A DNA stretch of 64,000 nt from Oreohelix idahoensis (lineage: Eukaryota > Mollusca > Gastropoda > Stylommatophora > Oreohelicidae), in the NCBI GenBank assembly GCA_024509875.1, contig JAMPIV010003442.1:186001-250000 (forward strand), in the 5' to 3' direction. The notes beneath the pieces are model-generated. The model made no database searches, was not told where the DNA came from, and worked only from the letters and a program-made list of their open reading frames with translations. Below are positions 34,246 to 46,048 of this stretch, one piece after another (the first letter of the stretch is position 1; each line of letters opens with the position of its first letter). Both the position numbers and the translations under genes were made by a program.

Positions 34246-36105
34246 TTTTTTCTTCTTCCTCGTTCGCCTTCAGACTTCCACATTTATGACTCTAATAAAG
34301 GCAGCAGTCAACTCAAGGTTCCCGACATCTCCAAACAGTTTTTCGTTGACAGAAGTAGGTTGTTGCCATATGCTACCCCGTTCATTACTGTAGGTTGGGC
34401 AGTACTGCAGCAGGTGTTCGACTGTCATTGGGCTGGTACCGCAGGTGCAGAGATCTGTTGCACCAATTTTGTATTTGTGGTACAGATGGTATCTCAATCT
34501 GTTGTGCCCAGTGCGCAGTCGAAAAATGATGACCTGTTCTTTTCTGGATAGTTGATGATATGCGTCATTTTTCAAATGTCCCGGGTGCTCTCTTTCCCAT
34601 TTGGACTTGAATGTAGCCTTTATAGTGGTCTTTGCCGTTGCGTAAGTTGTCTCTATATCATTTTGCTGTAAGGCACCTCCTTCTTTAGCAAGTCTATCTG
34701 CCTCTTCATTTCCTGGTATGTTGCAATGGGCTGGTATCCACTGGATAGTGCACTTCTTGAAGCATTTGGCCAGTCTTTCAAGGGAGATTATCAGATCTTT
34801 CAATCCTTTAGTTTGGTGGCTCTTCAGCGCTGATATTATTGAGAGGGCATCTGAAAAGATTACTATCTGTTTTTTCTGCCTGTGCTTTGCATTCAATAAG
34901 AGTTTCAGCTGCCTGTTTCAGGGCTTCTGCTTCAGCACAGAAGTTGTTGCAGTATTTTCCAGTGGCAATTGCCATAGAGTGAATTCTATTGTTTAATTTT
35001 ATGAGGATGCCGGCACCCCCATTTTCAACTGCATTTGTTGCCGAACCATCAGTATATGCATGTGTCCAAAGCTTCGCTGGAAATCTTTGGTCAATATACT
35101 TGGTTGCTATACACTTTCTTTGTGTTTCTGTCTGTGTTCCCTTACCTTCAATGCCTGGAATATCAGATTTTAACTCAGGAAAGCATCTTATTTTCCACAG
35201 TGGGATAGTTGAGCTTGTTGGGATTTTCTTTGCAACTGAGCTAGCTAGTATGGTATTATTGTTAATTTTTTCTTTTGCTTGGGCGACAAAGTTAGTTCGC
35301 TTGAGCCTGCCTCTTCCTAGCCTATTCATTCTTTGGTACATGGGGTGTCCTTCGAGCCTCTTAAATTTTTCAGCTTGTTTTAAGACTCTGCTGTCACGTC
35401 TATCCTCCATTGACTGTAGCCCTGTGATGTTTTCCATATGGTTGATTTGTGTAGACTTTAGGGCCCCTGTTATAATACGTGCTGCTTGGTTTTGGAGTCT
35501 GTTTACTCTGTCAAAATTTGACTTTGCTGCCGTCGACCAAGCTGTGATGCCATATTCCATAGCAGGTCTGACTCTGCCTGTGTACAGCTTTTTGAGGATA
35601 TTCTCATCAGCACCCCATGTGGTACCTGCTAACTTTTTCATGATGGCCATGCAAAGTTTTGCCCTTAGCTGTATTTTGTTAATCTGTGATTTCCATGTCA
35701 TTCGGCGGTCTAGTGTGATTCCTAAGTATGTTGGTGTTTCATCTCCTCGTACTGCCTGTCCATTTAATTGCAGCTTTGCTTGCTGTGGTTTATTTGACAA
35801 GGTAAAAATAGTGTGTGTAGTTTTTTGTTCATTTATTTTGAGCAACCACTTTTTGGACCAACTTTCAAGGGCTAGCAGTGAATCCTGCATGCGCACTCTT
35901 GCTGTGGAGATGTATTGTTCTGAAGTCCACATGGCCAGGTCATCAGCGTAGAGGGAGTTGTAGACATTCTTGTGGATGTTTTCTGTTATATCATTTATAT
36001 ATATATGAGGAAGAGTGTTGGGGAAAGGACCCCACCCTGTGGAACTCCATGTTCCATTGTAGTCTTTTTGCTTAACTGCCCGTGCACCTGCACTCTAGCT
36101 GTTTT
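34246..36105 (-). pseudogene. I-like LINE with RNase H, 5'-truncated
   Basis: Minus strand. RT motif B (G-V-P-Q-G-G-V-L-S-P) is at about 36025-36055 and motif C (Y-A-D-D) near 35945, then a 374-codon frame (35932-34808) with thumb-like Y-L-G-I-T-L-D and T-A-W region. RNase H follows: Y-T-D-G-S-A (D), C-A-E-A-E-A (E), then after a frameshift near 34885 F-S-D-A (D) and W-I-P-A-H-C-N-I-P-G-N-E-E-A-D (H, D). The C-terminal region has C-T-C-G and E-H-L-L-Q-Y-C-P zinc-like motifs. A T run on the plus strand at 34246 is the poly-A tail; GTATT (34241-34245, 36106-36110) flanks it. Endonuclease and N-terminal RT are lost. Confidence 0.85.
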
Positions 36106-36165
36106 GTATTTGAGTTTGGCCATTCATCTGTTGATGTTTATGATTTACACCCCTACCTCAGTGTG
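36106..36165 (+). repeat. Interspersed repeat R1, copy 2, right part
   Basis: TTGAGTTTGGCCATTCATCT and the following TTTACACCCC word match copy 1 at 27452-27500. Homology ends about 36165. Confidence 0.7.
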
Positions 36166-37803
36166 ACGTATAATGGAAAAAGAGCCTACAGTAATCTGAC
36201 AGTCTTTTGTGACCTCGTAGCGTTCTAGGATTTGCTAGCAAAACCATGCATTTACAGCCTGTGTCTACTCACTTTTTTGTCACGCCTTTTTCTTTGAACA
36301 TAAGCAAACGAAGTGTTTACAAACTTTCGTGACCTGCCCGACATAACAGGTAGCGAATCAGGTTTGTTTACCTCGTCTCATCACTAGAAAAAGTACTCAG
36401 AAAAAGTCAAAAACCCCTGGGCTCTTTGATCTTCGGAAGCGGGCATTCGTACAGAGAAGACCCGTTAGACGTAATAATTCTTCTGATGTCGGTTAGAAAT
36501 GCTCGACGGAAGACCGATCATAAGCCTTTATCTGGGAACTCTGTTCTGATTCTCCGTTACTCACACAATAGTGCGAAAAGTAACATCATCTATAGACCAG
36601 AGAAACATAATGTGCAGAATCAGCGCTTTTAACACAGTTGGCAGATAGAAGAACCATCATCATTATATGAACATTATTTTTAGCAACCAGATGTTTCCCA
36701 ATACTGGAAGTATTTTTCCGTTACAGAGTGAACCCCAAGAACTCTCACAGTTTTAACTATTTGTAATAACACTTCTAGGAGAAGTACCATATTAGGCGTT
36801 CACCTCATTATCTCATTTCTGGGGATGGACTGGTGCCAATTTGGATCTGCGACAACTGGAGTGACAGAATATTAAGTGAAAATAGATAATATATTCATGG
36901 AGTAATTCTATTACCAAGGGATATTACAGACCTACCATACCAGGCAATTAGGTAAGAGTGTGAGAGGGGACACTGTTTGAAAGAGTGTGCGAGTATTTTC
37001 TTGTTTGCGGGAAAACTATCCATATATCTTATTTGTCTAAAAGTTTGTTTATTTTACTGGGTCTCATAGAGTACCACTACTGTTCATTCTGTAATATAGT
37101 GCTAACCTTCTTCCTTTGGGTTAATAATTTTTTTAGGTTTTTTTTCTCCATTCGTGGAGGGTGCACTTTTTATGCTTTATTTGTATGCATGTAAATGACT
37201 CTTTGATCTTTTCCTTTAGTAATTTTGATGTTGCCGAGTTTAAATGATAATAAACTACAAAGAAACGTACCTTTGTGTGTTGGTCAGACCCATACCCATT
37301 TATCCGTAGTTTTTTCACGTTTGTGTGTCTTGTTGTCACATAGCTGTGTGTGTGTGTGTAGAAAGAAACTTATCTATTCTTGAAAGGGAGGTAAAAGCTG
37401 TCTTGCAACAAAGTACAGTCGTACAGATAGGCTGGAGGAGACAACCTAATCACTCCAGAAGCATATCTTTTCCCTCAATCTACCCCCTGTGAAAAATCTA
37501 TTTTCTATACCTTCTCGAGTATCTGTCGACATCCACTCTACTCAGACGGGCCAATTAGAACAATTAACCTTCCGTACGACAGTAAGTAAGCCATGACGAA
37601 GGATCTTTGGTCACTATAGATCGAGTTTTTCCTGGGGCTCTACTACCATTCGAAAACGTGTTGAATTAGAATCATGAGTTCTAGGATCTTTCTCGGGAAT
37701 TCTATCCTGGCGTGGCATACATTTAAAGGATCCTCACATCTGGTTTCAAGCTGGCAAATTGTACATTCCTGCAAAAAAATTGATTTATCCACGGCTAGTG
37801 AGA
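36166..37803. other. Unassigned DNA
   Basis: 1.6 kb without a recognised element. A short (TG)n run is at 37342-37358. ORFs are at most about 70 codons and without motifs. Confidence 0.4.
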
Positions 37804-38469
37804 GCTGTTACTTACTTACTTACGTACTTAGTCGTTCCTCCTCTACCGTAAGGAGTAGAGGTTTGTAAGAGAGAGCGCCATTTTATTCTATCGGCTGTCT
37901 TCCTCCTGGCGTTGTTTCATTCTAGTCCTCGATCCTTCAAAGATTGTCTAATGTTGTCCTCCCAGCATACTTTGGGTCATCCTGGAGGTCTGGATTCCTG
38001 GCTCTTAGTTTCCCATGCTTGCCGTGGTAGCCGATCTTCTCCCATTCTGCAGACATGGCCAAACCATCTCAGTTGGGACTGTTGTACTTGGGTCTGCAGG
38101 GGTTGGGTTTTTAGACCTTGACGTATCGTCTGGTTGCGGACAATGTCTCTTCTTGTTATTTCAACCACCATCCTTAGATACCTCATTTCTGAGGTTTAGA
38201 TCTGGCTTTTGTGGGTTGTAGTCATTGCACATGACTCGCATCCATACGCCAAGACTGAAACATAGGTGGAGCGGTATACAGCCATCTTCGTCTTCTTACC
38301 AACTTCTCTCTTGCTGAGGAATCCTCAATTTATGGCTTTAAAAAGTCTCCCAGCTGCTGCTATTCGGGTAGCCAACTCTTCTTTAATGCCTACTTTCCGG
38401 TTTATGACAGCTCCAATGTATTTAAAGTGGTCGACCTGCTCCAGGACCTGTTCTCCCAGCATAATCTGT
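37804..38469 (-). pseudogene. LINE-A 3' fragment
   Basis: Reverse complement of LINE-A from about 26745 to its end, including the (TAAG)n tail (seen as TTACTTACTTAC at 37809). A 69-codon frame (38186-37977) carries the same L-R-W-F-G-H-V-C-R-M motif as 27021-27245. It is 5'-truncated and lacks catalytic motifs. Confidence 0.85.
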
Positions 38470-38940
38470 TATAAGTATTATATAATTTCAGTGCAATACA
38501 TACAACAGCAGCATTAACTGAATGAAGAGGAACTGTGGTAGTAGCGGTAATAGAAGTGAATGTGTTAGTTGTGAATTGTGTGTACCTTCCAATTGTAAAA
38601 CAGATTTTGTCCCAATTACTATTATTTTGCTATATGTTTAATGTGGAGAATATAAATTACTCTTACTTTCAGACTGCATAAAAAAGGCAGAAATCATGCT
38701 TTCAAGTGGAAGGAAAAACTCACGTTGTCTGTATCATAAGGACAAGAATGAGGCGTGTAATATAAAGAGTAGTTGTCTGTCTTGGTACTGCAGGCTAATT
38801 CGCTATGCCTCTTTTCATACTGTTCCTTTTTGATCTCTGTACAGCCAGCCCGTTTCCGGATACTGTGGTAGAACGCTCGACCATTTGAATCGCCGATAAT
38901 GATCATCTGTTGAAATTAGCATTTTTAATCATCAATATTA
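38470..38940. other. Unassigned DNA
   Basis: AT-rich sequence; nothing recognised. Confidence 0.4.
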
Positions 38941-38950
38941 ATGAAGATAC

Positions 38951-39115
38951 ATCATCATCGTCTTCCTCACTATCACCATCAACATCACCAGCATCATCAC
39001 CCTTATCATCCCCGTCATCACCACCATTATCATTATCACCATCATCATTCCCCCCCCCCCCCATTATCATCATTATTATTATCTCATCCCCATCACTATC
39101 ATTATCATCATTGTG
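38951..39115. repeat. (ATC)n-rich low-complexity tract
   Basis: Imperfect CAT/ATC/CAC triplets with a C run at 39051-39062. This trinucleotide is also the tail of SINE family 3 at 60826-60876, so a relation to a SINE or LINE tail is possible. Confidence 0.85.
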
Positions 39116-39161
39116 ATATAGTCGTCCTATTATTTATCGCCATGTACCTTTTTAATCATCG

Positions 39162-39637
39162 CAGTGGCGTCACTAGGGCTGTGCGGGGGGGGGGGGGGGC
39201 GGACCGCACCGGGTGACACCATCAGAGGGGGTGACACCAAAATGACTGTCTACAAAATTGTTGTGCAGTGTTTCAGCAGAAATTTATTATTTTTTATAAA
39301 AATATCCCTGTAGTTAGTTATAACCACGTTTTTACTTCGAATTCTATTGTTTTCTTACCGAATTTTCACGTTAACTACACGAAACTATGTAAATTTATAT
39401 ACATTTAGGCTGTGCGTTTGATATTGTAATTTAAAGGTGTAATTTTAATTTTGCTGGTTGTTTATGTCACTACTATTGCCATTACATTCAGTGATATACG
39501 GGAATTACGATTTACGAGTAACATTAGTACAAAAAACATTACTAAGGATTCTGTAATGGTCTGGTACGGGAGGAGGTCCATGGGGATGACACCATGAGTT
39601 ACCGCACTGGGTGACACCAACCCTAGTGACGCCACTG
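39162..39637. mobile_element. hAT-like MITE, copy 2 (complete)
   Basis: 476 bp with perfect 16-bp terminal inverted repeats CAGTGGCGTCACTAGG and CCTAGTGACGCCACTG. The flanks AATCATCG (39154-39161) and CATCATCG (39638-39645) are an 8-bp duplication with one mismatch. The inside matches copy 1 (2409-3458) without the SINE and the tandem expansion. It has a G run near 39185-39199. Non-coding. Confidence 0.9.
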
Positions 39638-39645
39638 CATCATCG

Positions 39646-40505
39646 TTCTTATTTTATTTCTCTCCTGATTTTTGCTCTTTCATCATTTTTTAAAGAAATA
39701 TTTCCTAATCTCGGTTTTTACCTAAATGTAACTTTAATATGTCATCACACCTTTAATATTTCCTAACCTTACGTTATGTTTTGGAACACACATGGCTTGT
39801 TAGACAAGTTATTGTTTGACGCAGGAGTTAGCCACATGGGCCATGGGAAGAATTCGTTTGATACTTTAATCTACTGTTAAACAAAGCGAGTGTCACCACA
39901 TTTGGATACAACAGAAGCCAGCGCTGGCGGTCGAAAACAAAGGACTCCGTGACACGCACGAGATTGCGTGATACAAGATGGTAGACTTTGAGGGCGGCTA
40001 AGAAGCTTAGGTTTGTTTACGGGCAGAGTTTAAAGGGAGCCGACATACGACAAAGAACCAAAAGACGGTGCATGCACGAGCCGCAAAGGAAGGTTACTCT
40101 GTAATAACGGAGTACATGCACTCTTATCAAGTGAGCTACCATACGCCACCGTATGTCTCGTCATCCAACACCCAGCGAGGAGGCGAAGTGTTGGTTACGA
40201 GAGCCCACACACTTTTTTGCAATTGACGGGCACTAAAATCGCACTCGAGCATGCAGACGTCGAATGGCAAGATGGACGACGAATTAGTGGAGGAAGGACA
40301 TAGCCCCAGAATTATCACACACTGCCAACCCGAAAATATAACCTGAGGCTCGGCTGAAGTCAGTACGGTTTTACCAATACATGCGGAGCATAAGTGTAAG
40401 AGATTCCCAGAGCTTAGCCTGTTCACAGCCTGTTCCATAATTACATTCCTGTTTGGATTTATAATTCCTACTTTTGAGATGTAATTTAATTTAAATACGA
40501 AATAG
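39646..40505. other. Unassigned DNA
   Basis: No recognised element or coding domain. A 178-codon minus-strand ORF (40672-40136) spans into R2 and has no motif. Confidence 0.4.
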
Positions 40506-40950
40506 GTGTTCGTAAGGCTGATCACCCGTTTGCCAGTCACTTCGATTACGGAAACAACAGCAAATGGATTGATTTGCCGTTGCCCTAAAGACGCCACTAG
40601 GCGTGATGGGAAACAATGGCAAAGAAAACCTATCTGCTGTTGCCCTAAGACGCCACTAGGCGTAATGGCCACTGACTGCTTTGACGGTCTGTGGCTAAGG
40701 ACGGAAGAAGAGAAGAAGGTGTTCGTAAGGAATTTGCGAACCCAACGGGCTGATCACCCGTTTGCCAGTCACTTTGATTACGGAAACAACGACAAACGGA
40801 TTGATTTGTCGTTGCCCTAAAGACGCCATTAGGCGTGATGGGAACAACGGCAAAGAAAATCTATTCGCTGTTGCCCTTAAGACGCCACTAGGCGTAATGG
40901 CCACTGACTGCTTTGCCGGTCGTTGGCTAAGGACGGAAGAAGAAGACGAA
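40506..40950 (+). repeat. Repeat R2, two tandem copies
   Basis: Two direct copies of about 220 bp (from about 40506 and about 40724), each starting GTGTTCGTAAGG and ending in CTAAGGACGGAAGAAGA. Each contains the palindrome-like ACGCC-A(C/T)TA-GGCGT twice. A related single copy lies reversed at 22600-22815. No ORF common to the copies makes sense. Confidence 0.8.
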
Positions 40951-40984
40951 AGGAATTTGCGAAGGGAAAAAAGGTTAGTAATTT

Positions 40985-42360
40985 TTGCTAAGTGCAAGAA
41001 ATATTTGAAGAAATATTTGGCAATTGCAAGAACGAGTTGAATAAATATTTTAAAAAATATTTGACAACCTCAAGAAACGTTTGACGAAATATTTGACAAC
41101 TAGAAAAAACATTTGAAGAAATATTTGCCACATGCAAGAAACGTTTGAAGAAATATTTGACAACTAGAAAAAACATTTGAAGAAATATATGACAACTAGA
41201 AAAAACATTTGAAGAAATATTTTACAACTGGAAAAAAAACATTTGTAGAAATATTTGACAACTGGAAAAAACGTTTCAAGAAATATTTGACACATGCAAG
41301 AAAAAAACATTTGAAGAAATATTTGACAACTAGAAAAAAAAAACATTTGAAGAAATATTTGACAACTAGAAAAAAACATTAACTGGAAAAAACGTTTAAA
41401 GAAATATTTGACAACTAGAAAAAAAACATTTCTAGAAATATTTTACAACTTGAAAAAACGTTTGAAGAAATATTTGAGTACTGAAAAAAAAAATCATTTG
41501 CATAAATATTTGAAAATTGTAAGAAATATTCTACAACTGTAAGAAATATTTGAAGAAATATTTGACAACTGTAAGAAACATTTGACACATGCAAGAAACG
41601 ATTGAAGAAATATTTGACAACTGTTAGAAATATTTGACAACTGTAAGAAACATTTGACACATGCAAGAAACGTTTGAAGAAATATTTGACAACTGGAAAA
41701 ACATTTGAAGAAATATTTGACAACTGGAAAAAACATTTGAAGAAATATTTGATAACCGGAAAAAAACATGTGAAGAAATATTTGACAACTAGAAAAAAAG
41801 TTTGAAGAAATATTTGACAACTGGAAAAAACATTTGAAGAAATATTTGACAACTTGAAAAAAAAAAACATTTGCATAAATATTTGACAACTGTAAGAAAT
41901 ATTTGACAACTGTAAGAAATATTTGTCGAAATATTTGAAAAATGTAAGAAACATTTGACACATTCAAGGAACATTTGAAGAAATATTTGACAACTGGAAA
42001 AACATTTGAAGAAATATTTGACAACTGGAAAAACATTTGAAGAAATATTTGACAACTGTAAGAAACATTTGACACATGCAAGAAACGTTTGAAAAAATAT
42101 TTGGCAACTGTTAGAAATATTTGATAACTGTAAGAAACATTTGACACATGCAAGAAACGTTTGAAGAAATATTTGACAACTGGGAAAAAACATTTGAAGA
42201 AAAATTTTACAACTTGAAAAAATGTTTTAAGAAATATTTGACTACTGTACGAAATATTTGACAACTGTAAGAAATATTTGACAACTGTTAGAAATATTTG
42301 ACAACTGTAAGAAACATTTGACCCATGCAAGAAATATTCAAAGAAATATTTGGCACGTGC
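40985..42360. repeat. Minisatellite, unit about 32-34 bp
   Basis: About 1.4 kb of imperfect tandem units of the form AACATTTGAAGAAATATTTG plus ACAACTGGAAA, with interspersed variants carrying CACATGCAAGAAACG or ACAACTGTAAG. A-run length varies between units. All long minus-strand ORFs here (up to 278 codons, F-F-K-C-F-F-like) are translations of the repeat. Confidence 0.9.
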
Positions 42361-43172
42361 AAAAATAACAAAATTAAAAACAGGTTAATAGATATTTACC
42401 TACAGGTTGGAAAATTTGAGCAGGACTGGGAGAAAATTTTGGGGCCATCTTTGCTGATTGGAAGAAAAGTTTTCACTAAAGTTTGAAAATTGCAGGACAA
42501 AAAAATTGATAACCGTTTGATAACTGGAACAAAGAAGCTATTTGTAAACATTGAAGAGAGAGGATCTGATGTTTTCATTCCATATTTGGAAGACATGACC
42601 TCTGCAGTAGCGCGCGTAAATTTCCAGGCTGGACCGTAGAATTGCTTCGAGCTTGATATAACTGGCCCATGTATAAATTAATATTTTTGTAATAGGCCTA
42701 TAGGTACAAATATATATATATATTCATACTGTCTGTTAAATCGTTTGGAGCCCGTAAATTGGGGGGGAAAGTTGTAATATTTTGAAATAGCTAAGAACGT
42801 TTTCCCTTGTAACATTAAGAACGCTTCGTGTGTTCAAAGAGAGCTAACTATGAAAATAACAATTTATTATTTTAACGTCCCTTAATCTTAAATTGGAAAT
42901 AATTGTATAACCAATGTTGCACGGGGCATTAATTAGGCATACTTGTAATTTTAATAACCGTACGTCCTAAAGAAACTTTCTTTAAACTACAAAAAGATAT
43001 GTGTCACAGCAGTATTAAACGTATTTTGCTGTTTATAAATTTACAATAATTATTAAGTTTTCCCCCACTTTAACATTTAGCAATTAATATATTTTTAATC
43101 TGTTAAATATTACTTCACTGTGAAATCTTACGATATTAAGGAGAAGGCATGGAACTGCAGCAGAAAATCTGT
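42361..43172. other. Unassigned AT-rich DNA
   Basis: Nothing recognised; a short (TA)n lies at about 42711-42722. Confidence 0.4.
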
Positions 43173-43207
43173 TATCGTTTCTCGGTCTTTTGGCTAAGAT
43201 CAACGTG
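43173..43207 (+). ncRNA. U2 snRNA 5'-end fragment (pseudogene)
   Basis: About 35 bases starting ATCGTTTCTCGG and including TTTTGGCTAAGATCAA match the very conserved first ~35 nucleotides of metazoan U2 snRNA, with about three differences. The branch-site-pairing region and everything 3' of it are absent. It cannot be a functional U2 gene; it is a truncated copy or the 5' part of a chimeric retrotransposed sequence. Confidence 0.7.
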
Positions 43208-43220
43208 TAAAACAGTTAGT

Positions 43221-43515
43221 TTTTTTTTTTTTTTTTTTTTTTCCTCGCTTGAGGTCGCATATTTTTTCCTCGCATGAGGTCGCATTATCCCCGCCCAAAC
43301 CCGGCCCTGGTCAAGACCACGTATCCCAACACAAGAAGACCCAATGACAACATGTGTCACCGTAGTGATCTTCTGTGTTCTCACACAAGAGACCTAATGA
43401 CACATGAATGTCACTGTACCGGTCCCTGTGTCTAGACACATGATCCCAGCCAAAAGCCAGGATACTAGGCATTGGGTTGTACAGCGTAAAATACGCTGCA
43501 GTTCAAGAAAAAAAA
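43221..43515 (-). mobile_element. SINE-like insertion with poly-T side and 12-bp duplication
   Basis: Flanked by AAAACAGTTAGT on both sides (43209-43220 and 43516-43527). The long T run at the left is consistent with a minus-strand poly-A tail. Inside are two direct copies of CCTCG(C)TTGAGGTCGCAT-like sequence (43243-43285) and two imperfect ~52-bp repeats (about 43340-43440). No clear A or B box, so the class is unknown. Confidence 0.6.
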
Positions 43516-43527
43516 AAAACAGTTAGT

Positions 43528-43872
43528 CGTTGTTATAGCTGTGTCGAGGTGAAGTTATTTGATAAGAGAACCCCCGAGACTAGAATACGAAGGTGGGGGA
43601 TGGTATTTTTATGTAGTAAAACTTACCACTGTTTCGGCGAGTACGATAAGACTAGCACGAAAGGACTCAATAAACATGTCAACATCTTAGACAAAAACAC
43701 GTTTTTGGAGGTTCTCACTAAATAACAAGCGCAGGGCGAGAAAAATGTGGGTTTTAGAACACACAATTCAGCCTTCTACTCATACGAACAATACATATAT
43801 TCCCTGTACTTTTTTTACATAAAAAGACATGTCGACAACGATAACGTAACCACTTCACCTCTTTCCATCTAA
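43528..43872 (+). pseudogene. Family-B DNA polymerase C-terminal-like remnant
   Basis: One reading frame shows, in order, F-D-K-R-T-P, L-C-S-K-T-Y-H-C-F-G, S-T-K-G-L-N-K, N-V-G-F-R, Y-S-Y-E-Q, F-Y-x-K-R and a terminal T-T-S-P-L-S-I before a stop. I recognise this motif order from the region after the catalytic YxDTDS motif in family-B polymerases of virus-like or self-synthesising DNA elements (Maverick/Polinton-like, adintovirus-like) in invertebrates. An in-frame TAA at 43723-43725 breaks it and the catalytic part is absent. Assignment is from memory of motif order, not from a search, and needs a profile comparison. The SINE-like insertion sits just upstream. Confidence 0.45.
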
Positions 43873-43890
43873 AAATAGCTCTCTTCCATT

Positions 43891-44112
43891 ATGTGTCCTG
43901 TTCGTATAATGTTTTTCTTAGATAAAGTATACGATCAATGGTTTCCGCGCGAAGTTTGCGCCGACCATCGATCCGAGTTTATTACTAGTGAGGTCCTCTT
44001 ACGGGTGATTTCGCGCGAGGATCTCGTCCGCCTAACCCTAGACGTCGTAGGGAGAACCCTTATACGTTATATTCATCGTCGAGATGGACGACAACAATGG
44101 CAGCCAGACTAA
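43891..44112 (+). CDS. Unrecognised short ORF beside polymerase remnant
   Basis: 73 codons from ATG at 43891, GC-richer than its surroundings and rich in R, D, E and V. I see no motif. It is 18 bases after the polymerase-like remnant and on the same strand, so it might be a further gene piece of the same element, or chance. Confidence 0.25.
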   Translation: MCPVRIMFFLDKVYDQWFPREVCADHRSEFITSEVLLRVISREDLVRLTLDVVGRTLIRYIHRRDGRQQWQPD

Positions 44113-44599
44113 CCTCGCCGGCTGACCACCTCTACAACCCCCTTATTATATATATAAATTTAAAAAATGTGTCTCACTTCGTGTTCATTTGTATTCTCTC
44201 TTACATGGTTTTTTTTCTCTCACCCCTATATTCTCATCAATACCTACACACACAAACACCAGAGAAAACCAAAATCACTACCCCCCGTCCTCTCCATTAA
44301 AAAACCCCACCGACCACTTAACGACAATAATTAGCCTTTCATCCCCCCATTTTATCGGTTTTTTGATGTCATATTTCATTATATAAACCAATTCCTCCCC
44401 CAAAATGCGACTCGAAACCTCCGCAGCGATAATACAAATTTCGGCACTCCTCCGAATACCGGTCCCAAATGAATCGAAACGGTTTGTGTTAGAAAATATC
44501 CCTTACAGGGCCTCATTTGGTAATGCCGGTTCAGGGGCGACATGAAATGGGGGGGGGGGAAAAATCTAAAAATGCTGGTTCAGGGGCGACCTAAAAAGG

Positions 44600-44791
44600 T
44601 TAAAAAAAAGGTAAAGGATACCGTTACACGCCCATTGAGGCATAGGCCTTTTGGAAATATGGTGTTAGTCCCATATTTTATTGACCATCGGCACACTAGT
44701 GGTGATGTGGTCAACATCACGCCGGCCGCCTTAACCTTCCCAGAGTTGCTCTGGTACCCAATTGGGGCTGGGTCGACCCAGGAGCTGTTTA
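44600..44791 (-). mobile_element. SINE family 2 fragment
   Basis: Matches 50144-50340 (same strand): landmarks GTTACACGCCCATTGAGGCA, ATCACGCCGGCCGCCTTAAC and GCTGGGTCGACCCAGGAGC. The tRNA-like head is missing, so it is 5'-truncated. Confidence 0.8.
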
Positions 44792-45529
44792 CTAAAAATT
44801 CATATTTATGCTGCTGTGAATATTTTCATAAATAATGAACATTGAAAGTTCAGTCCAGGTTATAAACACCTGTCATTGTGTAGCCACGTGAATGTAGACC
44901 TAAAAATGGGAGGAAAAAAAATCTAAAATTACAAGTTTTTTCCCGCTGTAACATTATCATTTCGATATTCCGATACAGTGAGTGAAGTCGACCATTTCTT
45001 TTCTTCCAAAGTTGTGAATAAATTGATATGATGATAAGAAACTCTTTACAGAGCGATACAACAGGAGGCAATCTGATCATCAGAAGTAGTCCCCCCATCC
45101 GACAAGTGTTTCGGCCCAGTATACTCCTTTACACTCTAAGGGGGGCGGGCCAACTTGGGTCATGACTCCCAAGCGTCTCAGCCTCCTGTTGTCTTGTATC
45201 GAAAATGAACCCATTTCACTTATGGTAGCAACTTTAATCCACAACTCCGCCAGCCATGGAGGCAATTGTGAAAGTAACAAAGAGAAGACAAATTATTCTG
45301 TTCGTTCCGTCGCACACACTGAGACACCCACAATTTTTACTTTCGAATTTGTGCATTTGAGATAAAAATATTAATAATGCCAGGTAGACCATCAGCTCCG
45401 ACACAGATCAGCAACAATGTTCTACCAGTTCAACAACTAACAGCTGTAGATGTCAGACCTAGTGACTTGTATACGTTAATGAACAACAATTTCCAATGGT
45501 TACAGTGGCTTGCTACACACCGATTAATA

Positions 45530-45720
45530 AGAAACTCCGATTCAGTCTACCCAGCTGTAAATGGGTACCTGACTTCTCACTTGAGTTAGGGAACGAAAAG
45601 GCAGCGAGGAAAGGTACTGGTCACCCCACCTCTGTATGCATGACCTAGTATAGTGAGGTCTCTAACACTTCACTCCCCTACGGTAGTATCTGCTATGGGA
45701 CTACCTTTTTACTCTCCCAC
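45530..45720 (+). mobile_element. SINE family 3 copy, 5'-truncated
   Basis: Contains TCTACCCAGCTGTAAATGGG, GAGTTAGGGAACG, GCAGCGAGGAAAGG, GGTCACCCCACCTCT and ATCTGCTATGGGACTA in the same order as the copy at 60824-61135. The tRNA-like head is not present. It lies between the arms of the Penelope inverted repeat. Confidence 0.75.
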
Positions 45721-46048
45721 TGAAGCAAATGACCATTTATCGATTCAGACATTACCATCTAACCCGTACAGTCAGGTACTAAATACACGTAACTGGCTAT
45801 GGAACTCTAGACGGTAAAATGTTTTCATCACAAGGGTTACTTTCACAATTGCCTCCAGCTGGCAGAAAATAAATTCAATCTGTCTGCTCAACTATAACTC
45901 TATCAATACATTGATCAGATTGGCAATTTCTGTGTTTCAAGAGTAGTTTCCCATTCATGTCTACTCGTATATTTTTTTTACTTTTTATTATATGTCAAAA
46001 TGAGGCCCACGTACGGGATATTTTCTAACACAAACCGTTTCGATTCAT

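Noticed and set aside
34989..35951. 320-codon plus-strand ORF
   Set aside because: It is the antisense shadow of the I-like LINE frame on the minus strand.
41415..42330. Long minus-strand ORFs rich in F, C and K (up to 278 codons)
   Set aside because: Open only because the ~33-bp minisatellite lacks stops in these frames; no domain.
40985..42360. CRISPR-like array
   Set aside because: Period is similar, but units are imperfect and contiguous with no unique spacers, and the genome is eukaryotic.
43173..43207. Functional U2 snRNA gene
   Set aside because: Only about 35 of the ~190 nucleotides are present and the rest of the RNA is missing.
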